Part shown: piece by piece, positions 35,098-43,125 of the stretch
Layout: every line of letters starts with the position of its first letter
Position numbering within the stretch: position 1 is the first letter of the stretch
Source of the DNA: Bradyrhizobium sp. JYMT SZCCT0180
GTDB lineage: Bacteria > Pseudomonadota > Alphaproteobacteria > Rhizobiales > Xanthobacteraceae
Reading direction: 5' to 3'
Length of the DNA: 64,000 bases
NCBI RefSeq assembly: GCF_018130165.1
Contig: NZ_JAFCLZ010000010.1
Location: 1-64,000 of the forward strand
Translations under genes and position numbers: made by a program
Notes under the pieces: generated by a model
The model's input: the letters and a program-made list of their open reading frames with translations, nothing else
What the model was told of the DNA's origin: nothing
Databases searched by the model: none

Positions 35098-36710
35098 GCC
35101 GCCTTGGAGGACGAAATCTGGCCGGGCACCGCGGCAAGCAGCTCTCGCGTGTAGGGGTGCTCGGGGGAGGAGAACAGCGCTGCGGCTGATCTCAGTTCGA
35201 CGATCGATCCGCGCTGCATCACCGCAATGCGGTCGCAGATCTGCGCTGCTACCCGCAAATCATGGGTGATGAACAGCATCGACAGCCCAAGGCGAGTCTT
35301 GAGGTCTTCGAGCAGGTTCAGAACCTGCGCCTGCACCGAGACGTCGAGCGCGGAGACGGCCTCATCCGCGACCAGGATTTCCGGATCGAGCGCCAGCGCC
35401 CGCGCGATCCCGATCCTCTGCCGCTGGCCGCCGGAGAATTCGTGCGGGAAACGTTCCATCGCGCTGGCATTGAGGCCTACCAGACCCAGCAGATCGTGGG
35501 CGCGCGCTCGCGCGGCCGCAGGGTCGGCGCCGTGCGCGATCGGGCCATCGGTGATGATGTTGCCGACCTTGCGGCGCGGATTGAGCGAAGCGAACGGATC
35601 CTGAAACACCATCTGGATGCGCTTGCGCTGTTCGCGCAACGCCTTGCCATTGATGCGCGTCAGGTCGGTTTCACCAAGCCGCACGGTGCCGCCATCCGGC
35701 TCGATCAGCCGCATGATCAGGCGCGCGATGGAAGATTTGCCGGACCCGGATTCGCCGACCAGGCCAAGCGTCTCGCCCTGAAAAATGTCAAAGCTCACTT
35801 CCTTGGCGGCCTGGACGCTGCGGGTCGGCTGAAACCAGCCGCCGCCGCTGACATAGGTTTTCTCGATACCGATCACCTCGACCACCTTCGGCCGATCGAG
35901 TCGGGAAGCGCGCACCGGCGGCTGCAGTTTCGGTACGGCGGCGAGCAGCGCGCGGGTATAGGGATGCTGCGGACGCTGCAGCACGTCGTCGGCTGCGCCC
36001 TGTTCGACCACCTTGCCGTGCTGGAGCACGACGACGCGATCGGCGATATCGGTGACGACGCCGAAATCATGGGTGATGAACATCACGGCCATGTTGCGGC
36101 TGCGCTGCAGGTCGCGGATCAGTTTCAGGATTTGCGCCTGTGTGGTGACGTCGAGCGCGGTCGTCGGCTCGTCGGCTACCAGTACCGCCGGTTCGAGCGC
36201 CAGCGCCATCGCGATCATCGCGCGCTGCCGCTGGCCGCCCGAGAGCTGGTGCGGATAGGCGCGCACGCTGCGTTCGGGGTCGGGTAGGCCGACTTCGCGC
36301 AGCAGGCCGAGGGCCTTTTGCTTCCGTTCTTTCGGCGTCAGCAGGCCGTGCGCCTCGAACATCTCGGCGATCTGGTCGCCGATCCGCATCAAGGGGTTGA
36401 GCGCCGTCATCGGCTCCTGGAACACCATCGCAACGCGGCGGCCGCGCAAGCCCAGCCAGCCATCTGCGTCGAGGGTCAGCAGGTTTTGGCCGCCAAAGGT
36501 GATTTCGCCGGCCTCTGCGATCACGGTGTCGGGCAGCAGACCCATCAGGGCATGCGCGCACATCGATTTTCCGGAGCCGGATTCGCCGACGACGCAAAGG
36601 ATCTTGCCGGCGGTGAGTTCGAACGAAACGCCGTCCACGGCGTAAGCGCGGTCGCTGCCGGGCGGCAGGGCCAGTTTGAGGTCCTTGATAACTACGGCGG
36701 CGTCAGACAT
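35094..36710 (-). CDS. Peptide/nickel-type ABC transporter ATPase, two fused nucleotide-binding domains
   Basis: A 538-residue DppD-DppF fusion. Each half has Walker A (GESGSGKS), an LSGGQRQR or FSGGQRQR signature and Walker B (VADEPTTALDV, VADEAVSALDV). The C-terminal half of each carries an HPYTRALLAAVP or HPYTRELLAAVP segment. It energises uptake of peptides or related solutes with the permeases downstream. The ATG at 36710 is two bases after the stop of the DppC-type gene; the frame is open to 36875. It couples to the dehydrogenase by a GTGA overlap. Confidence 0.95.
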   Translation of the reverse strand: MSDAAVVIKDLKLALPPGSDRAYAVDGVSFELTAGKILCVVGESGSGKSMCAHALMGLLPDTVIAEAGEITFGGQNLLTLDADGWLGLRGRRVAMVFQEPMTALNPLMRIGDQIAEMFEAHGLLTPKERKQKALGLLREVGLPDPERSVRAYPHQLSGGQRQRAMIAMALALEPAVLVADEPTTALDVTTQAQILKLIRDLQRSRNMAVMFITHDFGVVTDIADRVVVLQHGKVVEQGAADDVLQRPQHPYTRALLAAVPKLQPPVRASRLDRPKVVEVIGIEKTYVSGGGWFQPTRSVQAAKEVSFDIFQGETLGLVGESGSGKSSIARLIMRLIEPDGGTVRLGETDLTRINGKALREQRKRIQMVFQDPFASLNPRRKVGNIITDGPIAHGADPAAARARAHDLLGLVGLNASAMERFPHEFSGGQRQRIGIARALALDPEILVADEAVSALDVSVQAQVLNLLEDLKTRLGLSMLFITHDLRVAAQICDRIAVMQRGSIVELRSAAALFSSPEHPYTRELLAAVPGQISSSKAA

Positions 36711-36712
36711 GC

Positions 36713-37552
36713 TCAGCGTCCGTCCTTGTTGAGACGCGGGTTGAGCGCATCGTTGAGGCCTTCGCCGATCAGGTTCAGCGCCAGCACCGAGATCAGGATG
36801 GCGACGCCGGGAAACACCGTGATCCACCAGGCCTGACGAATAACGGTGCGGCCGGCGCCGACCATGTAGCCCCACGACATCAGATTGGGGTCGCCAAGGC
36901 CGAGAAACGACAGCGAGGATTCGAGCAGGATCGCGGTGGCGACCATCAGCGACGCCAGCACGATGACGGGGGAGAGGGCGTTGGGCAGGATCTCGCGCCA
37001 GATGATCCAGCTGTTGGTCTGCCCGGTCACGATCGCGGCCTGGACATACTCGCGGGTGCGGAGCGACAGCACTTCGCCGCGGACGAGGCGCGCCACCGGC
37101 GGCCAGCTGACGATGGCGATCGCAATCACGATCGAGACGATCGACGGCTGCAGCACGGCGACCAGCACGATCGCCAGCGCAAAGCTCGGAACGGTCTGGA
37201 AGAATTCGGTGAAGCGCATCAGGGCGTCACCGATCCGGCCGCCGAAATAGCCGGCCGCGGCGCCCACGGGAATGCCGACCGCGAGCGCAGCCAGCGTCGA
37301 GACGAGCCCGACCAGCAGGGACACGCGGGCGCCGTAGATGATGCCCGCCATCACGTCGCGACCGAGCGCGTCGGTGCCGAGCGGCAGGCCGGCCAGCGTG
37401 AACGGCGGCAGGAACGGCCGCTGCACCATGCGCCACGGCGAGGTCGGAAACAGCAGGGGCCCGAACACCGCGACCGCGATCGCGATGGTCAGGATCACGA
37501 GCCCGATCAGCCCGCCGGGATTGCGGAGCATCAATCTCCAGAACTGTCTCAT
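36713..37552 (-). CDS. Peptide ABC transporter permease (DppC type)
   Basis: A 279-residue inner-membrane permease. About five or six membrane helices are visible, the first at LIGLVILTIAIAVAVFGPLL. LGTDALGRDVMAGIIYGARVSL and the EAA-type loop REILPNALSPVIVL (near residue 200) are classic DppC. The start ATG at 37552 overlaps the stop of the DppB-type gene (ATGA), so the two are coupled. The open frame extends far upstream to 38035 in an unrelated reading. Confidence 0.94.
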   Translation of the reverse strand: MRQFWRLMLRNPGGLIGLVILTIAIAVAVFGPLLFPTSPWRMVQRPFLPPFTLAGLPLGTDALGRDVMAGIIYGARVSLLVGLVSTLAALAVGIPVGAAAGYFGGRIGDALMRFTEFFQTVPSFALAIVLVAVLQPSIVSIVIAIAIVSWPPVARLVRGEVLSLRTREYVQAAIVTGQTNSWIIWREILPNALSPVIVLASLMVATAILLESSLSFLGLGDPNLMSWGYMVGAGRTVIRQAWWITVFPGVAILISVLALNLIGEGLNDALNPRLNKDGR

Positions 37553-38520
37553 GCGGCAAACTCGATGCGGGGATCGACCGAGCGATAAATCAGGTCGGTG
37601 ATCAGGTTGAAGGCCAGCACCATCGCCGAGCAAACGACGAAGACGCCGAGCAAAAGGTTGTAATCGCGCTGCAGCAGCGCCTCGTACATCAGGCGGCCGA
37701 TACCGGGCCAGGCGAACACGGTTTCGGTCAGCACGGCGCCGCCGACCAGCGTGCCTGCCTGCAATCCGGCCAGTGTCACCACCGGCAGCAGCGCGTTTCG
37801 CAGCACGTGGCGGCGCTGGATCACCGCATCGCGCAAACCCTTGGCGCGCGCGGTCTTGACGAAGTCGAGCCGCTTGACCTCGAGCATCGAGGCGCGGGTC
37901 ATGCGGGCGTAGGTGGCCATGAAGAACAGGCCGATCGTGGTCGCCGGCATGATCAGATGCGCGCCGACATCCAGCACGTGGGCGAGGCCAGTGTAATTGG
38001 CGCCGACGGTTTCGTAGCCAAAGCTCGGCAGCCAATCCATCGTGACCGAGAACAGCAGGATCGCCATTAGCGCGACCCAGAACAGCGGCGTGGCGTAGAA
38101 GATCAGCGCCAGCACCGTGATAAGGGTGTCGGTCCAGCTGCCCGCGCGGCGTGCCGCCAGCGTTCCGAACAGGACGCCGAAGGCGAGCGAGATCGCAAAC
38201 GCGGTGCCGGTCAGCAGCAGGGTGGCGGGAAGCCGGTCGAGGATCAGTTTTGAAACCGGCATTTGCTGGCGGAACGAAAAGCCGAGATCGAGACTGACGA
38301 TGCCCTTGACATAAAGATACAGTTGCACCGGCAGGGGCTGGTCGAGGCCGAATTTTTCGCGGAGTTGGGCGAGAAAAATCTGGTCGCCGGCGCCGGCTTC
38401 ACCGGCCATCACCAGCGCCGGATCGCCAGGCGCCAGCCGGATCAGGAAAAAGTTGAGGACGACGATTGCCAAGAGGACGATGACGGCCTTGCCAATTCGT
38501 TGGGCAATGAATGCGAGCAT
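37549..38520 (-). CDS. Peptide ABC transporter permease (DppB type)
   Basis: A 323-residue inner-membrane permease. The opening MLAFIAQRIGKAVIVLLAIVV in parts, then FFLIRLAPGDPA, is the typical DppB N-terminus; RARGL-type coupling loop appears as KTARAKGLRDAVIQRRHVLRNALLPVV in sections near residue 220-250. PFGYET and similar periplasmic loops are present. It is the first membrane gene downstream of the binding-protein gene (87-base gap) and overlaps the next by four bases. Confidence 0.94.
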   Translation of the reverse strand: MLAFIAQRIGKAVIVLLAIVVLNFFLIRLAPGDPALVMAGEAGAGDQIFLAQLREKFGLDQPLPVQLYLYVKGIVSLDLGFSFRQQMPVSKLILDRLPATLLLTGTAFAISLAFGVLFGTLAARRAGSWTDTLITVLALIFYATPLFWVALMAILLFSVTMDWLPSFGYETVGANYTGLAHVLDVGAHLIMPATTIGLFFMATYARMTRASMLEVKRLDFVKTARAKGLRDAVIQRRHVLRNALLPVVTLAGLQAGTLVGGAVLTETVFAWPGIGRLMYEALLQRDYNLLLGVFVVCSAMVLAFNLITDLIYRSVDPRIEFAA

Positions 38521-38607
38521 CGTGTGGATTTCCGGTTCGAAGCTTGGTGTTGAAGTGTCAGACCGCGGCGAAGCGCGGGAGGCGCCGCCGCGGTCCGATG
38601 TCAGGCG

Positions 38608-40173
38608 TTACTTTTCGATCCACGCATCGCGAAAACCGTCATTGACGCCGATCGCAGTCGTGACGAGGTTCTTGACGTTGCAGCGGGTGATGGTGGGGAA
38701 CTGCAGCTCGAGCAGCCATGCCACCGGCACGTCGTCGGTCAGGATCTTCTGCGCCTTGGTGTAGATCTCCTGGCGCTTGGAATCCGGGAAGGCGACGGCG
38801 CCGTCCGCGAACAGCTGATCGATCTCCGGATTCGAATAGCCCTCGACGTTGTTGAACGGCGAGCCCTTCGTTATCTGGCTCGAGACGTAGTTGCGGCCGA
38901 CGCCGAGCGCGGGGTCGCCGTACTGGTACAGATAGGTGAAGGCGATATCGTAGTCCCAGTCGGCGGTTTTCTGATTCCAGCCGGGGACATCGGTCGCCAC
39001 CATTTCGATATTGATGCCGACGTCCTGCAGATTCTGCTTCACCGCCTCGGCCCAGCGCTGCCAGGTTTCGCCATAGGGCAGCGGCAGCAGGCGAACTTTC
39101 TCGCCATTGTAGCCGGCCTCCTTCAGAAGCGTCTTCGCCTTCGCCGGGTTGAAATCGTATTTCGACACCGCGTCGGTGTAGTACTTGATCGAGGAGCCGG
39201 ACGGACCGGTCGCGACCTTGCCGAGGCCGTTCCAGATCACGTCCTTTGCAAAATTGCGGTCGATCGCGAACATCACGGCCTGACGGAATTTCTTGTTGGC
39301 CGTCGGCCCGGAGCGATTGTTGAGCCACAGCCACGAATGCGGGCTGAAGAATTCCCAGCCAGCGCCGGTGACGCACACGTTTTTGAGTTTGCTCAGGCGC
39401 GGAACGTCGAAATTCTCGACCGAACCGCCCGGCAGAACGTCGACCTTGCCGGTCTCGAACGCCACCGATCGCGCCGCGGCGTCGGGGATGACGTGCCAGT
39501 AGATTTCGTCGAGGTTCGGCTTGCCCTTGATGTAGTAGTTCGGGTTCTTGACCAGCCGGATGAACGAGCCCTTCTGCCATTCCTTGAACATGAAGGGGCC
39601 GGTACCCACGGGCGTATTGTTGGCCGGGTTGGTCTTGAAGTCGGTTCCTTCATAGATGTGCTTCGGAATCATCGGCATCGAGCCGACTTCGAAGATGCCG
39701 AGGAACGGCCCGAACGGCTGCTTCAGCGTGAACACGACGGTGGAATCGTCTGGCGTTTCCACCTTGTCGAGCTGAGCCAGATTGCCGCGCGCGCGGGCGT
39801 GGGTTTGCTTGAGGAATTCGATCGAGAACGCCACGTCGGCCGACGTGAACGGCTTGCCGTCATGCCAGGTGACGCCCTTCCTGAGCTTGAAGGCGTAGAC
39901 CTTGCCGTCTTCGCTCACGGTCCAGCTCTCGGCGAGACCAGGCAGCGGCTCCAGCTTCGGGCTGTAGCGCAGCAAGCCTTCGTAAATATTACCGGACACC
40001 ATCTGCGTCGGGCCGTTCTGCACGATGCCCATCATCAGGCCCGGCGGTTCGGGCTGGATCACGGCGTTGACGACGCCGCCGGCCTTCGGCTCTTGGGCAA
40101 ACGCTGTGCTGGTAAAGGCTGTGCTTGAAAGGGCGCCTGCCACCGCAAGACCCATAACAAATTGCTTCAGCAT
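38608..40173 (-). CDS. Peptide/amine ABC transporter substrate-binding protein (DppA family)
   Basis: A 521-residue family 5 extracellular binding protein. The signal peptide ends STAFAQEPK near residue 28. GLLRYSPKLEPLPGLAESWTVSEDG in parts is the family signature in the N-terminal lobe; RQAVMFAIDRNF lies in the middle. It is first in the dppABCDF-like operon, with the following permeases and ATPase, then a dehydrogenase and possibly kinase and PLP genes. The ligand may be an oligopeptide or an opine-like compound. Start ATG at 40173. Confidence 0.93.
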   Translation of the reverse strand: MLKQFVMGLAVAGALSSTAFTSTAFAQEPKAGGVVNAVIQPEPPGLMMGIVQNGPTQMVSGNIYEGLLRYSPKLEPLPGLAESWTVSEDGKVYAFKLRKGVTWHDGKPFTSADVAFSIEFLKQTHARARGNLAQLDKVETPDDSTVVFTLKQPFGPFLGIFEVGSMPMIPKHIYEGTDFKTNPANNTPVGTGPFMFKEWQKGSFIRLVKNPNYYIKGKPNLDEIYWHVIPDAAARSVAFETGKVDVLPGGSVENFDVPRLSKLKNVCVTGAGWEFFSPHSWLWLNNRSGPTANKKFRQAVMFAIDRNFAKDVIWNGLGKVATGPSGSSIKYYTDAVSKYDFNPAKAKTLLKEAGYNGEKVRLLPLPYGETWQRWAEAVKQNLQDVGINIEMVATDVPGWNQKTADWDYDIAFTYLYQYGDPALGVGRNYVSSQITKGSPFNNVEGYSNPEIDQLFADGAVAFPDSKRQEIYTKAQKILTDDVPVAWLLELQFPTITRCNVKNLVTTAIGVNDGFRDAWIEK

Positions 40174-40230
40174 GACATATCTCTCTTGATCGCCTGAGCG
40201 GCGCGGTTGCGTTGAAGTGTGAGTGGGGGG

Positions 40231-41004
40231 CTAGTTCATGAAATCCGGATCTGACCGTTCCAGCATCCGCTTGAAGGCAACCCATTCGATGTCGGGAACA
40301 CCGTTGAGTTCGATGCTGTCGTAGAAGGTCGCGTATTGGCCCGCGGTCTTGCGGGCGACGGATGCGGAGAGCGGCACGATCTCGGCGCCAGCGCCCTGAA
40401 CCGCGAGCTGGGCGCGGCACGAGCGCTCCAGATTGTGCATCAGCTTGAAGGCTTCGGAGACCGAGCGGCCGCAGGTGAGCATGCCGTGGTTGCGCAAAAC
40501 CATGACGAACTTGTCGCCGAGGTCGGCGACCAGACGCTCGCGCTCATCCAGATCGAGCGCGATGCCCTCATAGTCGTGATAGGCGAGGCGGTCGGTGAAC
40601 TGCATCGACCATTGATTGAGCGGCAGCAGTCCCTGCTTCTGGCAGGACACCGCGACGCCGGCGACGGTGTGGGTGTGCAGCACGCAGGCAGCATCGGTGC
40701 GCGCCGCGTGCACGGCGCTGTGAATGGTGAAGCCGGCCGGGTTGATGCCGAGGTTCATCGGGTCGTCGATGACGTTGCCGTCGATATCGACGGTGACCAG
40801 ATTGGACGCGGTGACTTCTTCAAACCGCAGGCCGTACGGGTTGATCAGAAAACGGTCATGGGCGCCCGGCAGCCGGGCCGAGATATGGGTGTAGATGCTG
40901 TCGTCGAGGCCGAGCCGGTGAATCAGGCGGTAGGCGGCGGCGAGATCGATTCGGGCTTGCCGGGTTCCGTCCTTGATGGACGGGGGCGGTACGTGCGCTG
41001 TCAT
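40231..41004 (-). CDS. Class II aldolase/adducin-family protein
   Basis: A 257-residue zinc aldolase-fold protein. HTHTVAGVAVSCQKQG carries two metal His residues near residue 118, and VLRNHGMLTCGRSV the third. It begins MTAHVPPPSIKDGTRQARID, like the large group near FCD regulators. No Glu position can be assigned safely. It lies upstream of the dpp-like operon with 57 bases between and may share its promoter. It could cleave a 3-hydroxy acid or decarboxylate a hydroxy-oxo acid. The divergent GntR gene probably controls it. Confidence 0.87.
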   Translation of the reverse strand: MTAHVPPPSIKDGTRQARIDLAAAYRLIHRLGLDDSIYTHISARLPGAHDRFLINPYGLRFEEVTASNLVTVDIDGNVIDDPMNLGINPAGFTIHSAVHAARTDAACVLHTHTVAGVAVSCQKQGLLPLNQWSMQFTDRLAYHDYEGIALDLDERERLVADLGDKFVMVLRNHGMLTCGRSVSEAFKLMHNLERSCRAQLAVQGAGAEIVPLSASVARKTAGQYATFYDSIELNGVPDIEWVAFKRMLERSDPDFMN

Positions 41005-41071
41005 TATTGGAATGCACCCTTTTTGAACAGGTCTAAGGGTTGCATCGCAACTAGGCTCATGACAAGACTAA

Positions 41072-41083
41072 ACTGTCGACAAT
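41072..41083. promoter_or_regulatory. Candidate GntR operator
   Basis: ACTGTCGACAAT is a 10-of-12 palindrome in the divergent region between the aldolase and GntR genes, about 70 bases from each start. FCD-type GntR proteins often bind short palindromes of this size. Motif-based only. Confidence 0.3.
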
Positions 41084-41157
41084 CGACGCTTAAATTATGT
41101 ACAAGTAGTAAAACCTGCCAAAATCGGGTAAGAATCGGCCAAAATGGACCCATTTTG

Positions 41158-41844
41158 ATGCGCACATTGTCCCCGCCGGTTGGATTGCCCGCCCTCACCG
41201 AGACCGATCTGGTCGGCCAAGTCGCCCGCCTTTTGACCCAGGCGGTGGTCGAAGGCCGGCTGGCGCCGGGTTCCAAAGTCGTGGAAGCGGGGATCGCGAG
41301 GGAGCTTGGCGTGAGCCGGGCGCCGGTGCGCGAGGCCGCGCGGCTGCTGGAACAGCAGGGACTGCTGGTGGCCAGTCCGCGCCGCGGCTTCTTCGTGCGC
41401 AAATTCGCCGCCGACGATATCGACGACATCTATGACTTGCGGCTGTGCGTCGAGCGGCACGCGGCCGTGCTCGCTGCGCGCAACCTGACGCCGGAGACGC
41501 GCGACATGCTGCGGCGGCAGATCGACGTGCTGCACCAGACCGCCGATCTCGAAGATCCCGCAAGGCAGGTCGAGGAGGACTACCGCTTTCACCGCCTGAT
41601 CTGCGAGATCGCGGCGAACCGGCGGCTGTTGCGGTTGTTCGACGATCTCGCGTCGGAAATGCGCATGGTGATCGGCCTGATCGGCCGGCTGTACGACGAT
41701 CCGCATGAAATCGCCCGGACACACGAACCCGTGTTAGCGGCCATCGAACAAGGCCATCCCGAACGTATCGTGGCGCATATCGACTATCACATCGGTCATG
41801 CGTGGCGCGAAGTCGGAAAACTCGTGCGGGAGATTCCCGCTTAG
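41158..41844 (+). CDS. GntR-family regulator, FadR/FCD subgroup
   Basis: A 228-residue repressor. The winged helix has GRLAPGSKVVEAGIARELGVSRAPVREAARLLEQQG in sections from about residue 30, ending LLVASPRRGFFVRKF. The C-terminal FCD domain shows the metal-binding pattern YDLRLCVERHA, RFHRLIC, and a final H-x-x-H in AHIDYHIGH. It probably binds an organic-acid ligand through a metal. The ATG at 41158 gives MRTLSPPVG. It diverges from the aldolase and precedes the deacetylase-like gene by 57 bases, so it may control both and the peptide transporter. Confidence 0.93.
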   Translation: MRTLSPPVGLPALTETDLVGQVARLLTQAVVEGRLAPGSKVVEAGIARELGVSRAPVREAARLLEQQGLLVASPRRGFFVRKFAADDIDDIYDLRLCVERHAAVLAARNLTPETRDMLRRQIDVLHQTADLEDPARQVEEDYRFHRLICEIAANRRLLRLFDDLASEMRMVIGLIGRLYDDPHEIARTHEPVLAAIEQGHPERIVAHIDYHIGHAWREVGKLVREIPA

Positions 41845-41901
41845 CCGGCGGCGCACGCTGGTGCGCGCCAGATTTTATTGACAGGAAACAGGAGTATCCG
41901 C

Positions 41902-42927
41902 GTGAAGGCCGTCTACACCGAACTGCACCGCAGCCACGATCCGCAATTCTTTCTGGTACGTGGCGTCGTCCAGCGCACCACCGAGCAGCCCGAACGCGCC
42001 GACCGGCTGCTCGCAGGATTGAAGGCCGGCAAGCACGAACTGGTTGCGCCCACCGTGTTTGGGCAGGGCCCACGTGCAAGGATTCACAGTCCGGAATATC
42101 TCGGCTTTCTCGCCGAGGCCTGGGAGGCCTGGTCCGCACTCGGCAATGCCGGTCCGGAAATGATCGCCAACATCCATCCGGTGCGCCATGCTGCGACCTA
42201 TCCGACCCATATCGTCGGCCGGCTCGGCTGGCATACGGCCGATACCGCAGCCCCGATCGGCCCGGGTACTTTTGCGGCCGCCTGCGCGGCAACGGATGTG
42301 GCGACGACGGCGGCTCAGCTCGTCATGGACGGCGAGGACGCGACCTATGCGCTGTGCCGTCCGCCCGGGCATCACGCCTACCGCGATATGGCGGGCGGCT
42401 TCTGCTTCTTCAACAACAGCGCGATTGCAGCTGCGCATCTGCGCCAGCGCCATGAACGTGTTGTCATCCTCGATGTCGATGTCCATCACGGCAACGGTAC
42501 GCAGGGCATTTTCTACGAACAGTCAGACGTGTTTACGGTTTCGATCCATGCCGATCCCACGTCGTATTATCCGTACGTCTGGGGTTATGCGCATGAGCGC
42601 GGCGCGGGTCCAGGTCTCGGCACCAACCTCAATATTCCCCTGCCGATCGGCACGGGCGATGACGGCTACATGGCGTCGCTTGGCGTTGCAAAGAAAGCCA
42701 TCGACGCCTTTGCACCTGGAGCATTGGTGGTCGCGCTCGGCCTCGATGCGTCGGAGCACGATCCGCTCGCAGGGCTCGCCGTGACCACCGCCGGATTCCG
42801 GCGCATCGGCGCCGCCATCGCGCGGCTCGGGCTCCCGACCGTCTTCGTCCAGGAGGGCGGATATCTCTCCGACATTCTCGGTGCCAACCTGACATCCGTT
42901 CTCGCCGGCTTCGAAGAAGCCCGCTAG
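41902..42927 (+). CDS. Histone deacetylase-fold acetylpolyamine amidohydrolase-like enzyme
   Basis: A 341-residue zinc amidohydrolase. PPGHHAYRDMAGGFCFFNN holds the tandem His, LDVDVHHGNGTQGIF the zinc Asp and His, and LGLDASEHDPLAG the second zinc Asp. HSPEYLGFL and the loop order match acetylpolyamine amidohydrolases rather than eukaryotic HDACs. It would remove acetyl groups from putrescine-like or other acylated amines. CAGGAG seven bases upstream supports the GTG at 41902. It follows the GntR gene, and the repeat 42935-43098 lies after it. Confidence 0.9.
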   Translation: MKAVYTELHRSHDPQFFLVRGVVQRTTEQPERADRLLAGLKAGKHELVAPTVFGQGPRARIHSPEYLGFLAEAWEAWSALGNAGPEMIANIHPVRHAATYPTHIVGRLGWHTADTAAPIGPGTFAAACAATDVATTAAQLVMDGEDATYALCRPPGHHAYRDMAGGFCFFNNSAIAAAHLRQRHERVVILDVDVHHGNGTQGIFYEQSDVFTVSIHADPTSYYPYVWGYAHERGAGPGLGTNLNIPLPIGTGDDGYMASLGVAKKAIDAFAPGALVVALGLDASEHDPLAGLAVTTAGFRRIGAAIARLGLPTVFVQEGGYLSDILGANLTSVLAGFEEAR

Positions 42928-42934
42928 ACTCTGC

Positions 42935-43098
42935 TCCCCTCCCTCCGCGAAGCGGTGGGGAGGGGTCGGGGGTGGGGGGTGCTTCAGCGAGTCCCGATGC
43001 TCGTGAGTTTGCCGCACCACCCCCCACCCCGACCCCTCGAGAGCGAGCTTCGCTCGCCTCGGACCCCACCACGCGCTGCGCGCGCGGAGGGAGGGGAG
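42935..43098. repeat. Large G-rich inverted-repeat element
   Basis: TCCCCTCCCTCCGCG begins it and CGCGGAGGGAGGGGAG ends it. Inside, AGGGGTCGGGGGTGGGGGG pairs with its reverse complement near 43018-43037. The long, G-rich stem lies between convergent genes and could stop transcription both ways. This kind of element is common in rhizobial intergenic regions. Runs of G might also allow quadruplex folding. Confidence 0.65.
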
Positions 43099-43125
43099 AC
43101 GGAGAGGCCGCGATCAAGCTTTAGT

